Position numbers and translations under genes: made by a program. DNA of 64,000 nt from an uncultured bacterium. Lineage in GTDB: Bacteria > Verrucomicrobiota > Kiritimatiellia > RFP12 > CAIWXQ01. The stretch is from the NCBI GenBank assembly GCA_903916675.1, contig CAIWXQ010000001.1:126217-190216 (forward strand). Direction: 5' to 3'. Positions 26,623-35,700 of the stretch are shown here, piece after piece (within the stretch, counting starts at the first letter, position 1; each line of letters begins with the position of its first letter). The notes below the pieces were generated by a model. It was not told where the DNA came from. It ran no database searches and worked only from the letters and a program-made list of their open reading frames with translations.

Positions 26623-26652
26623 ATCGAACCACCGGCTGCTGTCGCAGCTAAC
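26623..26652 (+). other. Half attC-like site C
   Basis: R'' ATCGAAC (26623-26629) starts one base after the stop codon, followed by a left-arm sequence CACCGGCTGCTG. A convincing right arm and R' box are absent. The sequence instead runs into the leader-like repeat, so the site appears cut at the junction. Confidence 0.55.
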
Positions 26653-26846
26653 CGCGCGCGGCATGTTTTTACATCTCCCTAACAGCCCAACAGCCTTCAG
26701 CCTGCAGCTGTCCGCAACAGGTGGTGATCTTGACGTGTATCTACGCTTCTGGCACGCTGCCCACCATGACATCGCGGCTTCTTGCCGGTTCCGGCATGCT
26801 TGAGGCCTATGCGGGCTGGTGCCGAATGAAAAGCGATTTCTTATCA
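26648..26846 (+). repeat. Leader-like repeat L, copy 1
   Basis: About 200 bp shared with 28946-29148 and, in its last 75 bp, with 32407-32481. Conserved blocks are CCTAACAGC, GGTGATCTTGACGTGTATC, CGGTTCC-GCATG, GCCTATGCGGGC and AAAAGCGATTTCTTATCAA. Short stems (CGGCAT with GTGCCG, GGCC with GGCT around TATGCG) suggest structure. It lies 260 bp before the SGNH gene start. Confidence 0.75.
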
Positions 26847-26861
26847 ATCGGTTTCGACGGC

Positions 26862-26996
26862 GACGTCGTCTACGAGATGTGCTTGCCCCTGCGCGGCGGC
26901 GGCAGCGAAGCCAACCTCGACCGCACCGCCGCCCTCAGCCTGCGCCGCACCCAGGAACTCATCGCCGGTGGCCGGGCGAAGGCGAGGCGGCCGTAA
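26862..26996 (+). pseudogene. Possible gene remnant, 3' end only
   Basis: A 45-codon frame (GDVVYEMCLPLRGGGSEANL, then TAALSLRRTQELIAGG) ends in a stop at 26996 and has normal coding composition, but no start of its own: upstream it runs into the leader-like repeat. It reads like the C-terminal end of a protein. I cannot name the family. Confidence 0.35.
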
Positions 26997-27103
26997 CACT
27001 TGCAAGCGGAGGTCATGCGCCCGGGCACAAGTTCGAGAAGTGTCCGGCGTTTGCGTGGAAGCCGAACCGCATGCACAAATACGGTAAAGAAGGGAAGGGC
27101 TCC

Positions 27104-28693
27104 ATGCGAACGGTTCGGATGTGCTCGTTGGCCGGACGGTTTTTTGTCGCCGGAATGATCCAGGCGGTCTGTTCGTGGGACAGTGCGCAGGCCGCGCAGG
27201 GGTTTGTCGTGGAGCACACCTGCACCAACATTTCCCTCATTCCGGACGACGCCATTGCCCGCGCGGCGAATTATAAGACCGTTCTGTGCGGCGATTCCCT
27301 GCTCAACGCGTTCGGTTCCGGTTTCACGCAATTGAAGGCGCAAAACCCCAAATATAACTGGACCGGCAAGAGTTTTATCCTGCGGTACCGCGGTCATCCG
27401 GGCGCCGAGAAGATTTGCGACGACTTGGGCGTGCAGGATCTCAAGACCAACGCCCCCGGCGGGTATATCGCGCATTGCAAAAATGCCTATAACGCCTATT
27501 GCATTTATGTCTACTTCGGCGAACGTTGGACCAACCAGATCCCGTTCCCGGCTGACGACACCGCGCCCTTTGCCGGTTCCCGGCGCGACTGGGCGTATTA
27601 CTCGAACGCCATGGTCCGACTGGAACAGGCGTACCCGAACAATGTCTTTGTCTGGTCGACGATCCCCCCGTTCTGTGCGCAATACAAATGGTATTACCAT
27701 GCGGGCTCCGACTTCAAAAACGGCGAATGGTTCAACGCCAACGTGCGCGCGTTCTGCAAGGCGAACAACCGGGTGTTATACGATTTTGCGGACATCCTGA
27801 GCCATGACGGCGCAGGCAACCGGATCGTCGATAAGAACGGCTATGAGTCCATGTGTTACGACTGGTGCGGCGATGACGGGGAACACCCCGCGGTGAACGC
27901 CGGTCCGGTCCGGCTGGCGACGACCTGGTGGTGGCTGGCTGCCCGGCTGACCGGCTGGACGCCCGTTCCCCAGGTTTCGGCCGCGCCCGTGAGCGGTGTC
28001 ATCACCACGGCCCCGATGAGCGCGGTCACGCTGCCGAACCGGCCGGCGCTCGTGGCCTGGTATCCGCTGGAGGACAACGTGAGCCAGACGGAGCTTCACG
28101 ACGCCACCACCAACGCCCACAACGGCACGCTCTTCGGCAGCATTGCCTCTTCCGCCGACTGCATGGTTGGGAGCCAGGCCTACGCGTTCAACGGCGGCCA
28201 AGCGGTGGTGTACAATTCCATCTCCTCCGAGATCCGGAAGGGGCTGACCCTTTGCGCCTGGGTGAAGATACCGGACACGAACGGCGTGTATTGCGCGGTT
28301 TGGGAGAAGGACGCCTTTAGCTTGTACGCAACCGGCCCCGGCAACCGTTGCGCCGGCGGGGAGGTCTGCCTGGGCGGCATGAATTATTCGGTGAGCAGCG
28401 GGCGTCCGCTGGCGGTCAACGCCTGGCAGCACCTGGCCGTCACCTGCGATCCGACCGCGGGGCAGCTGCTCTTTTACATCAACGGCGCCAAGTGTGCGGC
28501 CAAGACCGTGCCGCCGGGCGGCATCGATACGTCGTACAGCGAACTGTACGTGGGGAACCATGCCAATTACGGCGTGTACCGGGGGCTGCTGGACGACGTG
28601 CGCATCTACAACTATGCCCTGAAGGCCCAAGACCTGTACGCGCTGTATACGGGCACCAACACGGTCCGTCAGCGATCCGCCGGTCGCGAGTGA
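27104..28693 (+). CDS. Secreted SGNH/GDSL-like hydrolase with LamG domain
   Basis: The product is 529 aa from the ATG at 27104, preceded by AAGGGAAGGG; the ORF extends to 26819 through repeat DNA. The signal peptide runs to about AQAAQG. An SGNH-like domain follows, with block I VLCGDSLLNAFG near residue 60 (nucleophile Ser) and a C-terminal DDGEHPAVNAG segment near 265 that could supply the catalytic Asp/His. A LamG/concanavalin-like domain occupies about 315-520 (LVAWYPLEDNV, LTLCAWVKIPD, WQHLAVTCDPTAGQLLFYIN, LLDDVRIYNYAL). It is likely an extracellular esterase acting on a decorated polysaccharide; the substrate is unknown. Confidence 0.8.
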   Translation: MRTVRMCSLAGRFFVAGMIQAVCSWDSAQAAQGFVVEHTCTNISLIPDDAIARAANYKTVLCGDSLLNAFGSGFTQLKAQNPKYNWTGKSFILRYRGHPGAEKICDDLGVQDLKTNAPGGYIAHCKNAYNAYCIYVYFGERWTNQIPFPADDTAPFAGSRRDWAYYSNAMVRLEQAYPNNVFVWSTIPPFCAQYKWYYHAGSDFKNGEWFNANVRAFCKANNRVLYDFADILSHDGAGNRIVDKNGYESMCYDWCGDDGEHPAVNAGPVRLATTWWWLAARLTGWTPVPQVSAAPVSGVITTAPMSAVTLPNRPALVAWYPLEDNVSQTELHDATTNAHNGTLFGSIASSADCMVGSQAYAFNGGQAVVYNSISSEIRKGLTLCAWVKIPDTNGVYCAVWEKDAFSLYATGPGNRCAGGEVCLGGMNYSVSSGRPLAVNAWQHLAVTCDPTAGQLLFYINGAKCAAKTVPPGGIDTSYSELYVGNHANYGVYRGLLDDVRIYNYALKAQDLYALYTGTNTVRQRSAGRE

Positions 28694-28753
28694 ACCTGGG
28701 ACCGGTCCGGAAACTCCGGCACGCGAGGCCGCGCGCCCTCCAGCCGGTTGTCG

Positions 28754-28879
28754 CTACCCGTTGGTCAGCGTATCGAGCATGAGGCTGGTGAAGACCATCC
28801 CCTGTTCGAACTGGTCCAGGCCATAGGATTCGTTCTGCGCGTGGACCGCGTCCTGCGCGCGGGAGAACCCTACGAGCAA
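28754..28879 (-). pseudogene. C-terminal remnant of an M20-type peptidase
   Basis: A 41-codon minus-strand frame reads GFSRAQDAVHAQNESYGLDQ followed by FEQGMVFTSLMLDTL and a stop at 28754-28756. An in-frame stop at 28880-28882 precludes a longer protein. The H-x-x-N-E...F-x-x-G-M pattern is that of the C-terminus of M20 dipeptidases (usually HAPNE). It is a decayed fragment. Confidence 0.5.
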
Positions 28880-28945
28880 TTATTCCGACAGGTTGCCAGC
28901 GGAGGAAGAGTGCCATGCTGCCCCGGCGCTGGAGCCTATCCGCTC

Positions 28946-29148
28946 GCGGCATGTCTTTTCATTTTCCTAACAGCTTACAGCCTTCTCTCACGCCCCGTCC
29001 GCCCCAAGCCGCAGGTTTGTGGTGATCTTGACGTGTATCTACGCTTCTGACAGGCTACCCACCATGACGGCGTGGCTTTTTCCGGTTCCTGCATGATTTT
29101 GGCCTATGCGGGCCGGCACCGACTGAAAAGCGATTTCTTATCAAAGCA
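28946..29148 (+). repeat. Leader-like repeat L, copy 2
   Basis: Second long copy, ending directly at the ATG of the GH106-like gene. It shares the blocks GGTGATCTTGACGTGTATC, CTACCCACCATGACG and GCCTATGCGGGCCGG with copy 1. Between the blocks (about 28990-29015) the copies differ freely, so conservation is patchy rather than uniform. Confidence 0.75.
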
Positions 29149-32100
29149 TGACCACAAAAAAGCCGACGAAACAGAACTGCAAGCCTGCCGCACGCACTGC
29201 TGCGCCAACCGGTCGCGCCGGCCAGCAGGCACAGGACCGCGCGAACCGCTGGACCCAGGCGGCATTCCAGGCACCTGCGATGACCTACCGCTCGGTGCCG
29301 TTCTACTCGCTGAATGACGAGCTCGACGCGGTTGAACTGGACCGCCAGCTCCGCATTTTCCAGGACGGCGGTTTCGGCGGAAGTTTCCTGCACAGCCGCA
29401 TCGGGCTGCTGACCCCGTATCTGGGCGACGCGTGGTTCGACATCATGGCAGCGGGCGTGAACACATCGCAGGAGATCGGCATCGATGCCTGGTTCTACGA
29501 CGAAGACAAGTGGCCCAGCGGATTCGCCGGCGGGATCGTGCCGCTGCAGAATGAAAGCTTCCGGGCTCGTTCCCTCCTGCGGGTGCGGAAGGACCAGCCG
29601 GTCCGCGCGCCGGACACCGTGCTCTTTGCGGACGCCTCCCACACGTACCTATGCCGCGTGGACCCACTGGGCAACGCCTGGTTCAACGGCACCTCGTGGG
29701 TGGATCTGATGAATCCCGCCATGGTCAAGGCCTTCATCGACTGCAGTTACGCGCCCTATGCGCAGCGCTACGCGGGCCAGCCCCACGTGTGCGGCATCTT
29801 CACCGACGAACCCCAGATCAGCCCCCGGGGCGGCCAGCCCCACCTGGGCGCGATCAGCTTCTCGCCGGTGGTGCTCGACGCCTTCCGGGCGCGCACCGGC
29901 AGGGAGCTGCCACCGCTGCTGCCGTCGCTCTTCGAGCCAGTCGGCGACTGGCGCCGTGTCCGGCTGGATTACTACCGGACCATCGCAGCCTGCTTCGAGA
30001 AGGCCTTCAGTCAGCAGATCGGCGACTATTGCGGGGCGCACGGCCTGATCTGGACCGGACACTACAACGGCGAAGAAACGCCCAGCTCCAACATGCTGAA
30101 CACGGGCGCGCTGATGCAGCAGCTGCGGCACATGCAGATGCCGGGCATCGACGCCCTCGGCCTGCACTACAATTCCGTGCATAGCGGCAAGGTCATGACC
30201 TCGGTCGCCAACCAGTATGGCCGGCCGCGCCGGCTGAGCGAGCTCTTCGGCATCAGCGGCCATAACCTGACCTTTGAAGACCGCATGTGGATCACGGCCT
30301 GGCACACCCTCATGGGCGTCAACTTCATGTGCCCCCACCTCTCGCTCTACAGCATGAAGGGCGATCGCAAACGGGACTATCCCCCCACCATCAGCTACCA
30401 GCAGCCCTATTGGCGCTACAACAAACTCTTCGAGGATTTCTCCGCGCGCCTGTGCGCCTTCGCCACAATCGGCAGGACCGCGGCCGAGATCTGCGTGATC
30501 CATCCGATCGAATCGGATTACATCGAACACGCCGAGGGGCTGGCAGGCAAGCGGGACGCCGCCTTTGAACGCCTGCTCAACAGCCTGATGCAGACGCACC
30601 GCAACTTCGATCTCGGCGACGAGCAGATCCTCGCCGAAATCGGCAGGATTGAAAACGGGCGCTGCCTCGTTGGCGCCATGGCCTATTGCGTGGTGGTGGT
30701 GCCGCCGATGCTGACCATCCGCGCCTCCACCGTCGCGCTGCTCGAACGCTTCGCCGCGCAGGGCGGCGCCGTGCTGGTGGCGCAGGCTGAGCCCAGCCTG
30801 ATCGATGGCGCCGAGCATGCCGCCGGCCTGGCCACGCTGCGGCAGATCGCCACGCGGGTGCCGGATGACGCGGCCTGGCTGGAGGTGCTGAACACGAAAG
30901 CCCCGCCCGTGTTCACCCTGCGCGGCGCGCGCGCGGAGCAGATCTGGACGCACCTGCGCGAGGTTCAGGACGGCCACACGCTCCAGCTCTCCAACACGTC
31001 CCGGCTGACAGACCAGCTCGTCGCGCTGCGCCTGGCCGACCGCGCGGCCGCTGTCGCGCTGTGGAACCCGGTGAACGGGCAGTGCCTGCGCCTGACACCC
31101 GCAAACGACGGCTCGTACGCCCTGGCGTTCGCCCCGGCGCAGACGTGGCTCGTGAGTTTCGGCCAGACCGCGGCAGACGCGGCCTTTGACGCGGACTACG
31201 CCGTGCCCGGGGCGCGCCAGGAGGTCATGAAACTGACCGGCGCGTGGCAGGGCCGGCGCCTTGATCCGAATGCGCTGACCCTCGACTACGCCCGCTATTC
31301 GAAGGATGGCGGCCGCACGTGGAGCGAACCCGAACCCGCGCTCGCCATTTACGACCGGTTCGCCCTGAGTGCCCCCTACAACGGCCCGCTGCAACTGAAG
31401 TACGAGGCCGAGATCGCTGATGTGCCCGCGTCCTGCCAGCTGGTTGTCGAGCAGCCCGAGATGTACACGGCAATCACCGTGAACGGCACCCCCGTGGCGT
31501 TCAACGGTGACGCGTTCTACACCTGCTTCACCTTCCGCGCCCAGGACGTCAGCAGCCTGCTCCAGACCGGCCGCAACGCGATCATCCTCGCCCTCAACCA
31601 TGTTTCGGCCCTACCGGCCAGTCTCGACGCCCATGCCCGCTACGGTTCGGAAATCGAGAGCATTTACCTGATCGGCGATTTCGCGGTCCGGGCCGTGGCG
31701 GCCGAGCACCCGCTCGCCACCACGTACCGCAACGAGGGCGGCTCGCTGACGCCGAAACCGGTCAACAGTTTCCAGCGGTTCGTCATCGGGCGCGAACAGG
31801 AGGCCTTCTCCGGCGATCTCGCACAGCAGGGGTACCCGTTCTATGCGGGCGAGTTTCAGCTTGAGACCAGCCTGACCTGCGGCGCGCTGAAGCCGGGACA
31901 GCGCTACCTGCTGGCCCTCCCGGCTTTTGAGGCTGTGGTGGTCAACGTGACAATCAACGGCCAGCCCTGCGCGCCCCTGTTCGCCAGCCCGTGGGAAGCC
32001 GACGTTTCCGCCGCGCTGCACGCCGGCGCCAATACGGTCCGCATCACGCTCACCAACAGCCTGCGCAATCTGCTCGGACCGCATCACCACAAGGGCGGCG

Positions 32101-32282
32101 AGCACACGGCTGTCGGCCCGGCAACCTTCCGCGCCAATGCGAACTGGCCCAATCGCGAGGCGGGCGAAACCAACTGGTACGACGCGCGCCTGACCGGCAA
32201 GGCCAAGGTCTGGCGCGACGACTATTACCTGATTCCATTCGGCTTGCTGCAACCGCCGGTGCTGATGGATGCCGGCGGCTGA
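29148..32282 (+). CDS. Large glycoside hydrolase, GH106-like
   Basis: The 1,044-aa product lacks a signal peptide; the first 40 residues are Lys/Gln/Ala-rich, and the ATG at 29280 (MTYRSVPFYSLNDEL) could be the real start, since 29148 has no Shine-Dalgarno sequence. The N-terminal half has features of the alpha-L-rhamnosidase GH106 and related bacterial families: FGGSFLHSRIGLLTPYLG, DAWFYDEDKWPSGFAGG, GIFTDEPQ (candidate acid/base) and WTGHYNGEE. A Rossmann-like middle (VVVPPMLTIRASTVALLERF) and two C-terminal beta-sandwich modules with NGQPCAP-like galactose-binding folds follow. Function as a cytoplasmic or periplasmic exo-glycosidase is inferred; the exact sugar is uncertain. Confidence 0.82.
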   Translation: MTTKKPTKQNCKPAARTAAPTGRAGQQAQDRANRWTQAAFQAPAMTYRSVPFYSLNDELDAVELDRQLRIFQDGGFGGSFLHSRIGLLTPYLGDAWFDIMAAGVNTSQEIGIDAWFYDEDKWPSGFAGGIVPLQNESFRARSLLRVRKDQPVRAPDTVLFADASHTYLCRVDPLGNAWFNGTSWVDLMNPAMVKAFIDCSYAPYAQRYAGQPHVCGIFTDEPQISPRGGQPHLGAISFSPVVLDAFRARTGRELPPLLPSLFEPVGDWRRVRLDYYRTIAACFEKAFSQQIGDYCGAHGLIWTGHYNGEETPSSNMLNTGALMQQLRHMQMPGIDALGLHYNSVHSGKVMTSVANQYGRPRRLSELFGISGHNLTFEDRMWITAWHTLMGVNFMCPHLSLYSMKGDRKRDYPPTISYQQPYWRYNKLFEDFSARLCAFATIGRTAAEICVIHPIESDYIEHAEGLAGKRDAAFERLLNSLMQTHRNFDLGDEQILAEIGRIENGRCLVGAMAYCVVVVPPMLTIRASTVALLERFAAQGGAVLVAQAEPSLIDGAEHAAGLATLRQIATRVPDDAAWLEVLNTKAPPVFTLRGARAEQIWTHLREVQDGHTLQLSNTSRLTDQLVALRLADRAAAVALWNPVNGQCLRLTPANDGSYALAFAPAQTWLVSFGQTAADAAFDADYAVPGARQEVMKLTGAWQGRRLDPNALTLDYARYSKDGGRTWSEPEPALAIYDRFALSAPYNGPLQLKYEAEIADVPASCQLVVEQPEMYTAITVNGTPVAFNGDAFYTCFTFRAQDVSSLLQTGRNAIILALNHVSALPASLDAHARYGSEIESIYLIGDFAVRAVAAEHPLATTYRNEGGSLTPKPVNSFQRFVIGREQEAFSGDLAQQGYPFYAGEFQLETSLTCGALKPGQRYLLALPAFEAVVVNVTINGQPCAPLFASPWEADVSAALHAGANTVRITLTNSLRNLLGPHHHKGGEHTAVGPATFRANANWPNREAGETNWYDARLTGKAKVWRDDYYLIPFGLLQPPVLMDAGG

Positions 32283-32658
32283 CACGCGGGGTTCCGACGG
32301 ATTGGGGCCGCCTTGCGGGGCGCCTGCCTCTGCCGGGGCCTGTGGCAGCAAGGCGTCCGGGGCACATCCGGTCTTGACCCGCTCGGCGAACGGATGATCC
32401 TTCGCAGCCTTTTGCCGGTTCCGGCATGCTTTCGGGCTATGCGGGCCGATGCCGACGGGAAAGCGGTTTCTTATCAATCCATTTGAGGTTCACGAGGCTC
32501 TTCGTCACATCTTTGATCGCCCGGGTGGAAGGCCGCAGCGGTTCCTGAAAAGCTCTGAGAGCAAAACAATTGGTTCTGGGTGCCATGCCCATGGCGTCAG
32601 CCGTAAACAAGAAAACTTTTGTGGTCTCTAGCTCCCCCGTGTTATTTGTGTCGTTGAC
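32283..32658. other. Intergenic region carrying leader-like repeat copy 3
   Basis: No supported gene. 32407-32481 is the third copy of repeat L (TTTTGCCGGTTCCGGCATGC, GGGCTATGCGGGCC, AAAGCGGTTTCTTATCAATC). The rest shows no homology to the other copies. A weak GC-rich stem lies around 32310-32345. Confidence 0.6.
32407..32481 (+). repeat. Leader-like repeat L, copy 3 (3' part)
   Basis: Only the last 75 bp of the long form is present. CGGCAT pairs with ATGCCG around the TATGCG loop region. It lies about 180-240 bp upstream of the NRPS start. Confidence 0.7.
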
Positions 32659-32721
32659 TTGTGCCATTGTCTGGTTGCGTGCTGTCGCCCGCCTTGGGCA
32701 AGAAGTAAGGCTGGAACTTGC

Positions 32722-35700
32722 GTGGTTTCGACAACGAGTAAAATCCAACCTTCTGTTTTGCGCGGGCCATGCCGGCCTGATCTTCTGCGTACGGAGTGTC
32801 TTGCCGACATTTTGGCGGCTACCGCGCATCGTCGGCCGCAGCATCCGGCGTTGATCGACGGCGCGAAAGTTATCACATACGCCGCATTGCATGCGGCGAG
32901 TGACGTGATCGGGAGCGCATTGGTCCGGCGCGGTGCGGCCGCAGGGCGGATGATTGGCCTCCTCCTGCCGCGCGGCGCCGATTTGCTGATGGCTCAGGCC
33001 GGCATTACGAGGAGTGGGGCGGCATGGCTGCCCTTCGACGCCGCCACACCTGTTGAGCGCGTCCACGCTTGTCTAGTCTCCGCGCCGGCAGTCGGGCTGG
33101 TCACCTGTCGTGACCTCCTGCCCCGGTTCTCCGGCTGGCCCGTTCCCATTTGGGCCGTGGAGGATCTGCTTGCTGAGAACGCGGATCCGTTAATCGGCAC
33201 CGTGCAGCCAACCGACCCGGCCTATGTGATCTATACATCTGGTTCGACGGGAAAACCCAAAGGTATTGTTGTCAGCCACCGCAGCATTTGCCATTTCCTG
33301 CGCAGCGAGAATGAGATCCTGGGTGTACGCGAGCGAGACATCGTCTATCAGGGTTTCTCTGTTGCCTTCGACATGTCGTTTGAAGAAATCTGGATATCTT
33401 ACCTTGTCGGCGCAACCGTTTGGATCGCCCCGGCAGATCTGGTGGGCGATCCGGAGCGCGTGGCAGATACCGTGACTCGCTGCGGCATTACCGTGATGCA
33501 CGCTGTCCCGACGTTAATGGGGTTAATCCACCACCCACTGCCGACCGTACGGTTGATCAACCTCGGCGGTGAGGCCTGTCCGTCTGCACTGGTCGGACAT
33601 CTCGCGCGGTCAGGCCGCCAGATTTTCAACACGTATGGGCCAACCGAGGCATCTGTTTCAGCCAGCATCGCTGCGCTGGAGCCGGGACAGCCGGTTTCCA
33701 TCGGCATGCCGCTGCCGAATGTTGGATTGCTCGTTCTGGATGAGCATCGACAGGTATTGCCCGCGGGAAGCGTTGGGGAATTATGCGTTTTTGGCCCTGG
33801 ACTGGCAGTCGGATATCTTGGCCAGTCCGAGTTGACAGCAGACCGTTTTATTGCCAATCCGGTGTCGGAAAATGCGGATGAAGCCCGTTTATACCGGACC
33901 GGCGACCTTGCGCGAATCGAAAGTGCGCAGGGGCCTGTCTTCTGCCTCGGGCGTGCGGACGATCAGGTGAAGGTTCGCGGTTTTCGGGTTGAACTGGGCG
34001 AGATTGAAGCGGCACTCGCGGCTCATCCCGATGTCGCCACGCCTGCCGTCGTGCTGCGATCGGTGGGCGGAATCGAACAGTTGGTTGGATTTGTGATCCC
34101 TCGAAACGGCCATGTAATCGACACTGCATTATTGCGCCACAGCCTGGCCGAACGGCTGCCGCCTTATATGGTACCGATTTGTTTTGAAGTTGCGGCGCAG
34201 CTTCCCCGGCTTGCGTCAGGCAAGTTGGATCGTTCCGCGTTGATAAACATCCCCTTGCGCGCCGCCACAACCGCGCACAGCGATGATACAGGTACGCCGG
34301 AAACCGATGATGAGGTCGTCCTCTGGGCTGCCGTTCGCAAACTATTTCCTGGTTTGATCCTGTTTCGTGACGCAGACTTTTTCAACGATCTGGGCGGACA
34401 TTCCCTTCTGGTGGCGCGACTGGCTTCGATTATTCGTGCCGACGCGCGATATGCGGCTCTGAGCGTGGGCGATATTTATCGCGCGCGACGTCTGGATGCA
34501 ATTGCATCCATCATGGGCTCGCTGCGTGCGGTCCGTCGGGCGGCGGCTGTATCGCCGCGCGAGCCTGTGCCGCGCCGGCGGCGCATTTTGTGCGGGTTCG
34601 CACAGGCTGTCGTGATACCGGTGCTTGCGCTGCTGAACATCAGTACCTGGTTGGCGCCGTTTTTCGTTTATCATTACTTTACCGGCGATGAGGGCGATAG
34701 CATTTTGTTGGCCGCGCTGTACTCGGTGGGAACCTTTCTGTTGCTGGAGATCGCGTCCTTTCCCCTGGCCATTGCCGGCAAATGGCTGGTTGCGGGCCGA
34801 CTCAAGACTGGTCGCTACCCGTTGTGGGGGACCACTTATTTCCGGTGGTGGCTGGCTGACCGTCTCTGCCGTCTCGCGCCGGTGGGATTGCTCACCGGCA
34901 CGCCCCTGTTGAACTGGCACCTGCGGGCGCTGGGTGCTCGTATTGGGCGGGATGTGCTGATTGACTCGGTCAGTCTTGGCGCACCGGACCTGCTAACCAT
35001 TGAGGACGGCGTCAGCATCGGTACGGCGGTTCACATCGAAAATGCGCGGGTCGAAGACTGCCTGCTGATACTCGGCTCTGTGCATTTTGAACGCGATTCT
35101 GTTGCGGATTCGTATGCCGTGTTGGAAAACGACACCTGTGTCGGTGCAGGCTCCCGCCTGAGTGGGCTGTCGGCATTGGCTGCGGGGCGGCGGATCCCTG
35201 ACAATGAAATGTGGGAGGGTTCGCCCGCGCAACTGATTGACGCCCGCCGCGAAGCAATGCCGCCCCGGCCAAAGGTCGGATTCGTGCAGCGTGCAATCCA
35301 GGTGGCGTTCTTTGTGATCGCCAGTTTGTCGGTTGCCGTCCTTTTCTTCATGCCATTGTTTCCCTGCTTCATGCTGATCGACTGGATGGACGTGCGCCTG
35401 TGGAACTTGTATGAGAACGAAGCACAGCCGCTGATTGCTTTTGTCGTTTTCTTCCTGCTGGCGATTCCCGCTGGCGCCCTGCTTGTGACGATAACGATCC
35501 TGCTTGCGTCCGGTTTTAAACGTTTGCTTCTCCCGAGACAGGCCTCAGGTATATTTTCCGTGTATGGTGTCACGTATTGCCGAACCTGGCTGGTGGCGCG
35601 CATTCTCGACGGCAGTCTTGGCGTGCTGCATGGCTTGTACGCGTCGGTTTTTGTCCCGACGTGGCTGCGGTTGATGGGTGCAAGGGTCGGCCACGGTTCT

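Noticed and set aside
26652-26760. A right arm for attC site C in the sequence around GGTGGTGATCTTGACGTG
   Set aside because: Pairing with CACCGGCTGCTG needs several bulges, and the same bases occur in repeat L copy 2 without any attC left arm, so they belong to repeat L.
26530-29150. Minus-strand small ORFs beginning IRNRF in each repeat L copy
   Set aside because: The shared peptide follows from DNA similarity; differences between copies show no excess of silent changes, and there is no Shine-Dalgarno sequence.
29649-31601. 650-codon minus-strand open frame opposite the GH106-like gene
   Set aside because: Shadow frame; the plus-strand gene has clear domain motifs over the same bases.
32449-32631. 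60-codon plus-strand ORF before the NRPS
   Set aside because: Its first half is repeat L copy 3; there is no ribosome binding site or family similarity.
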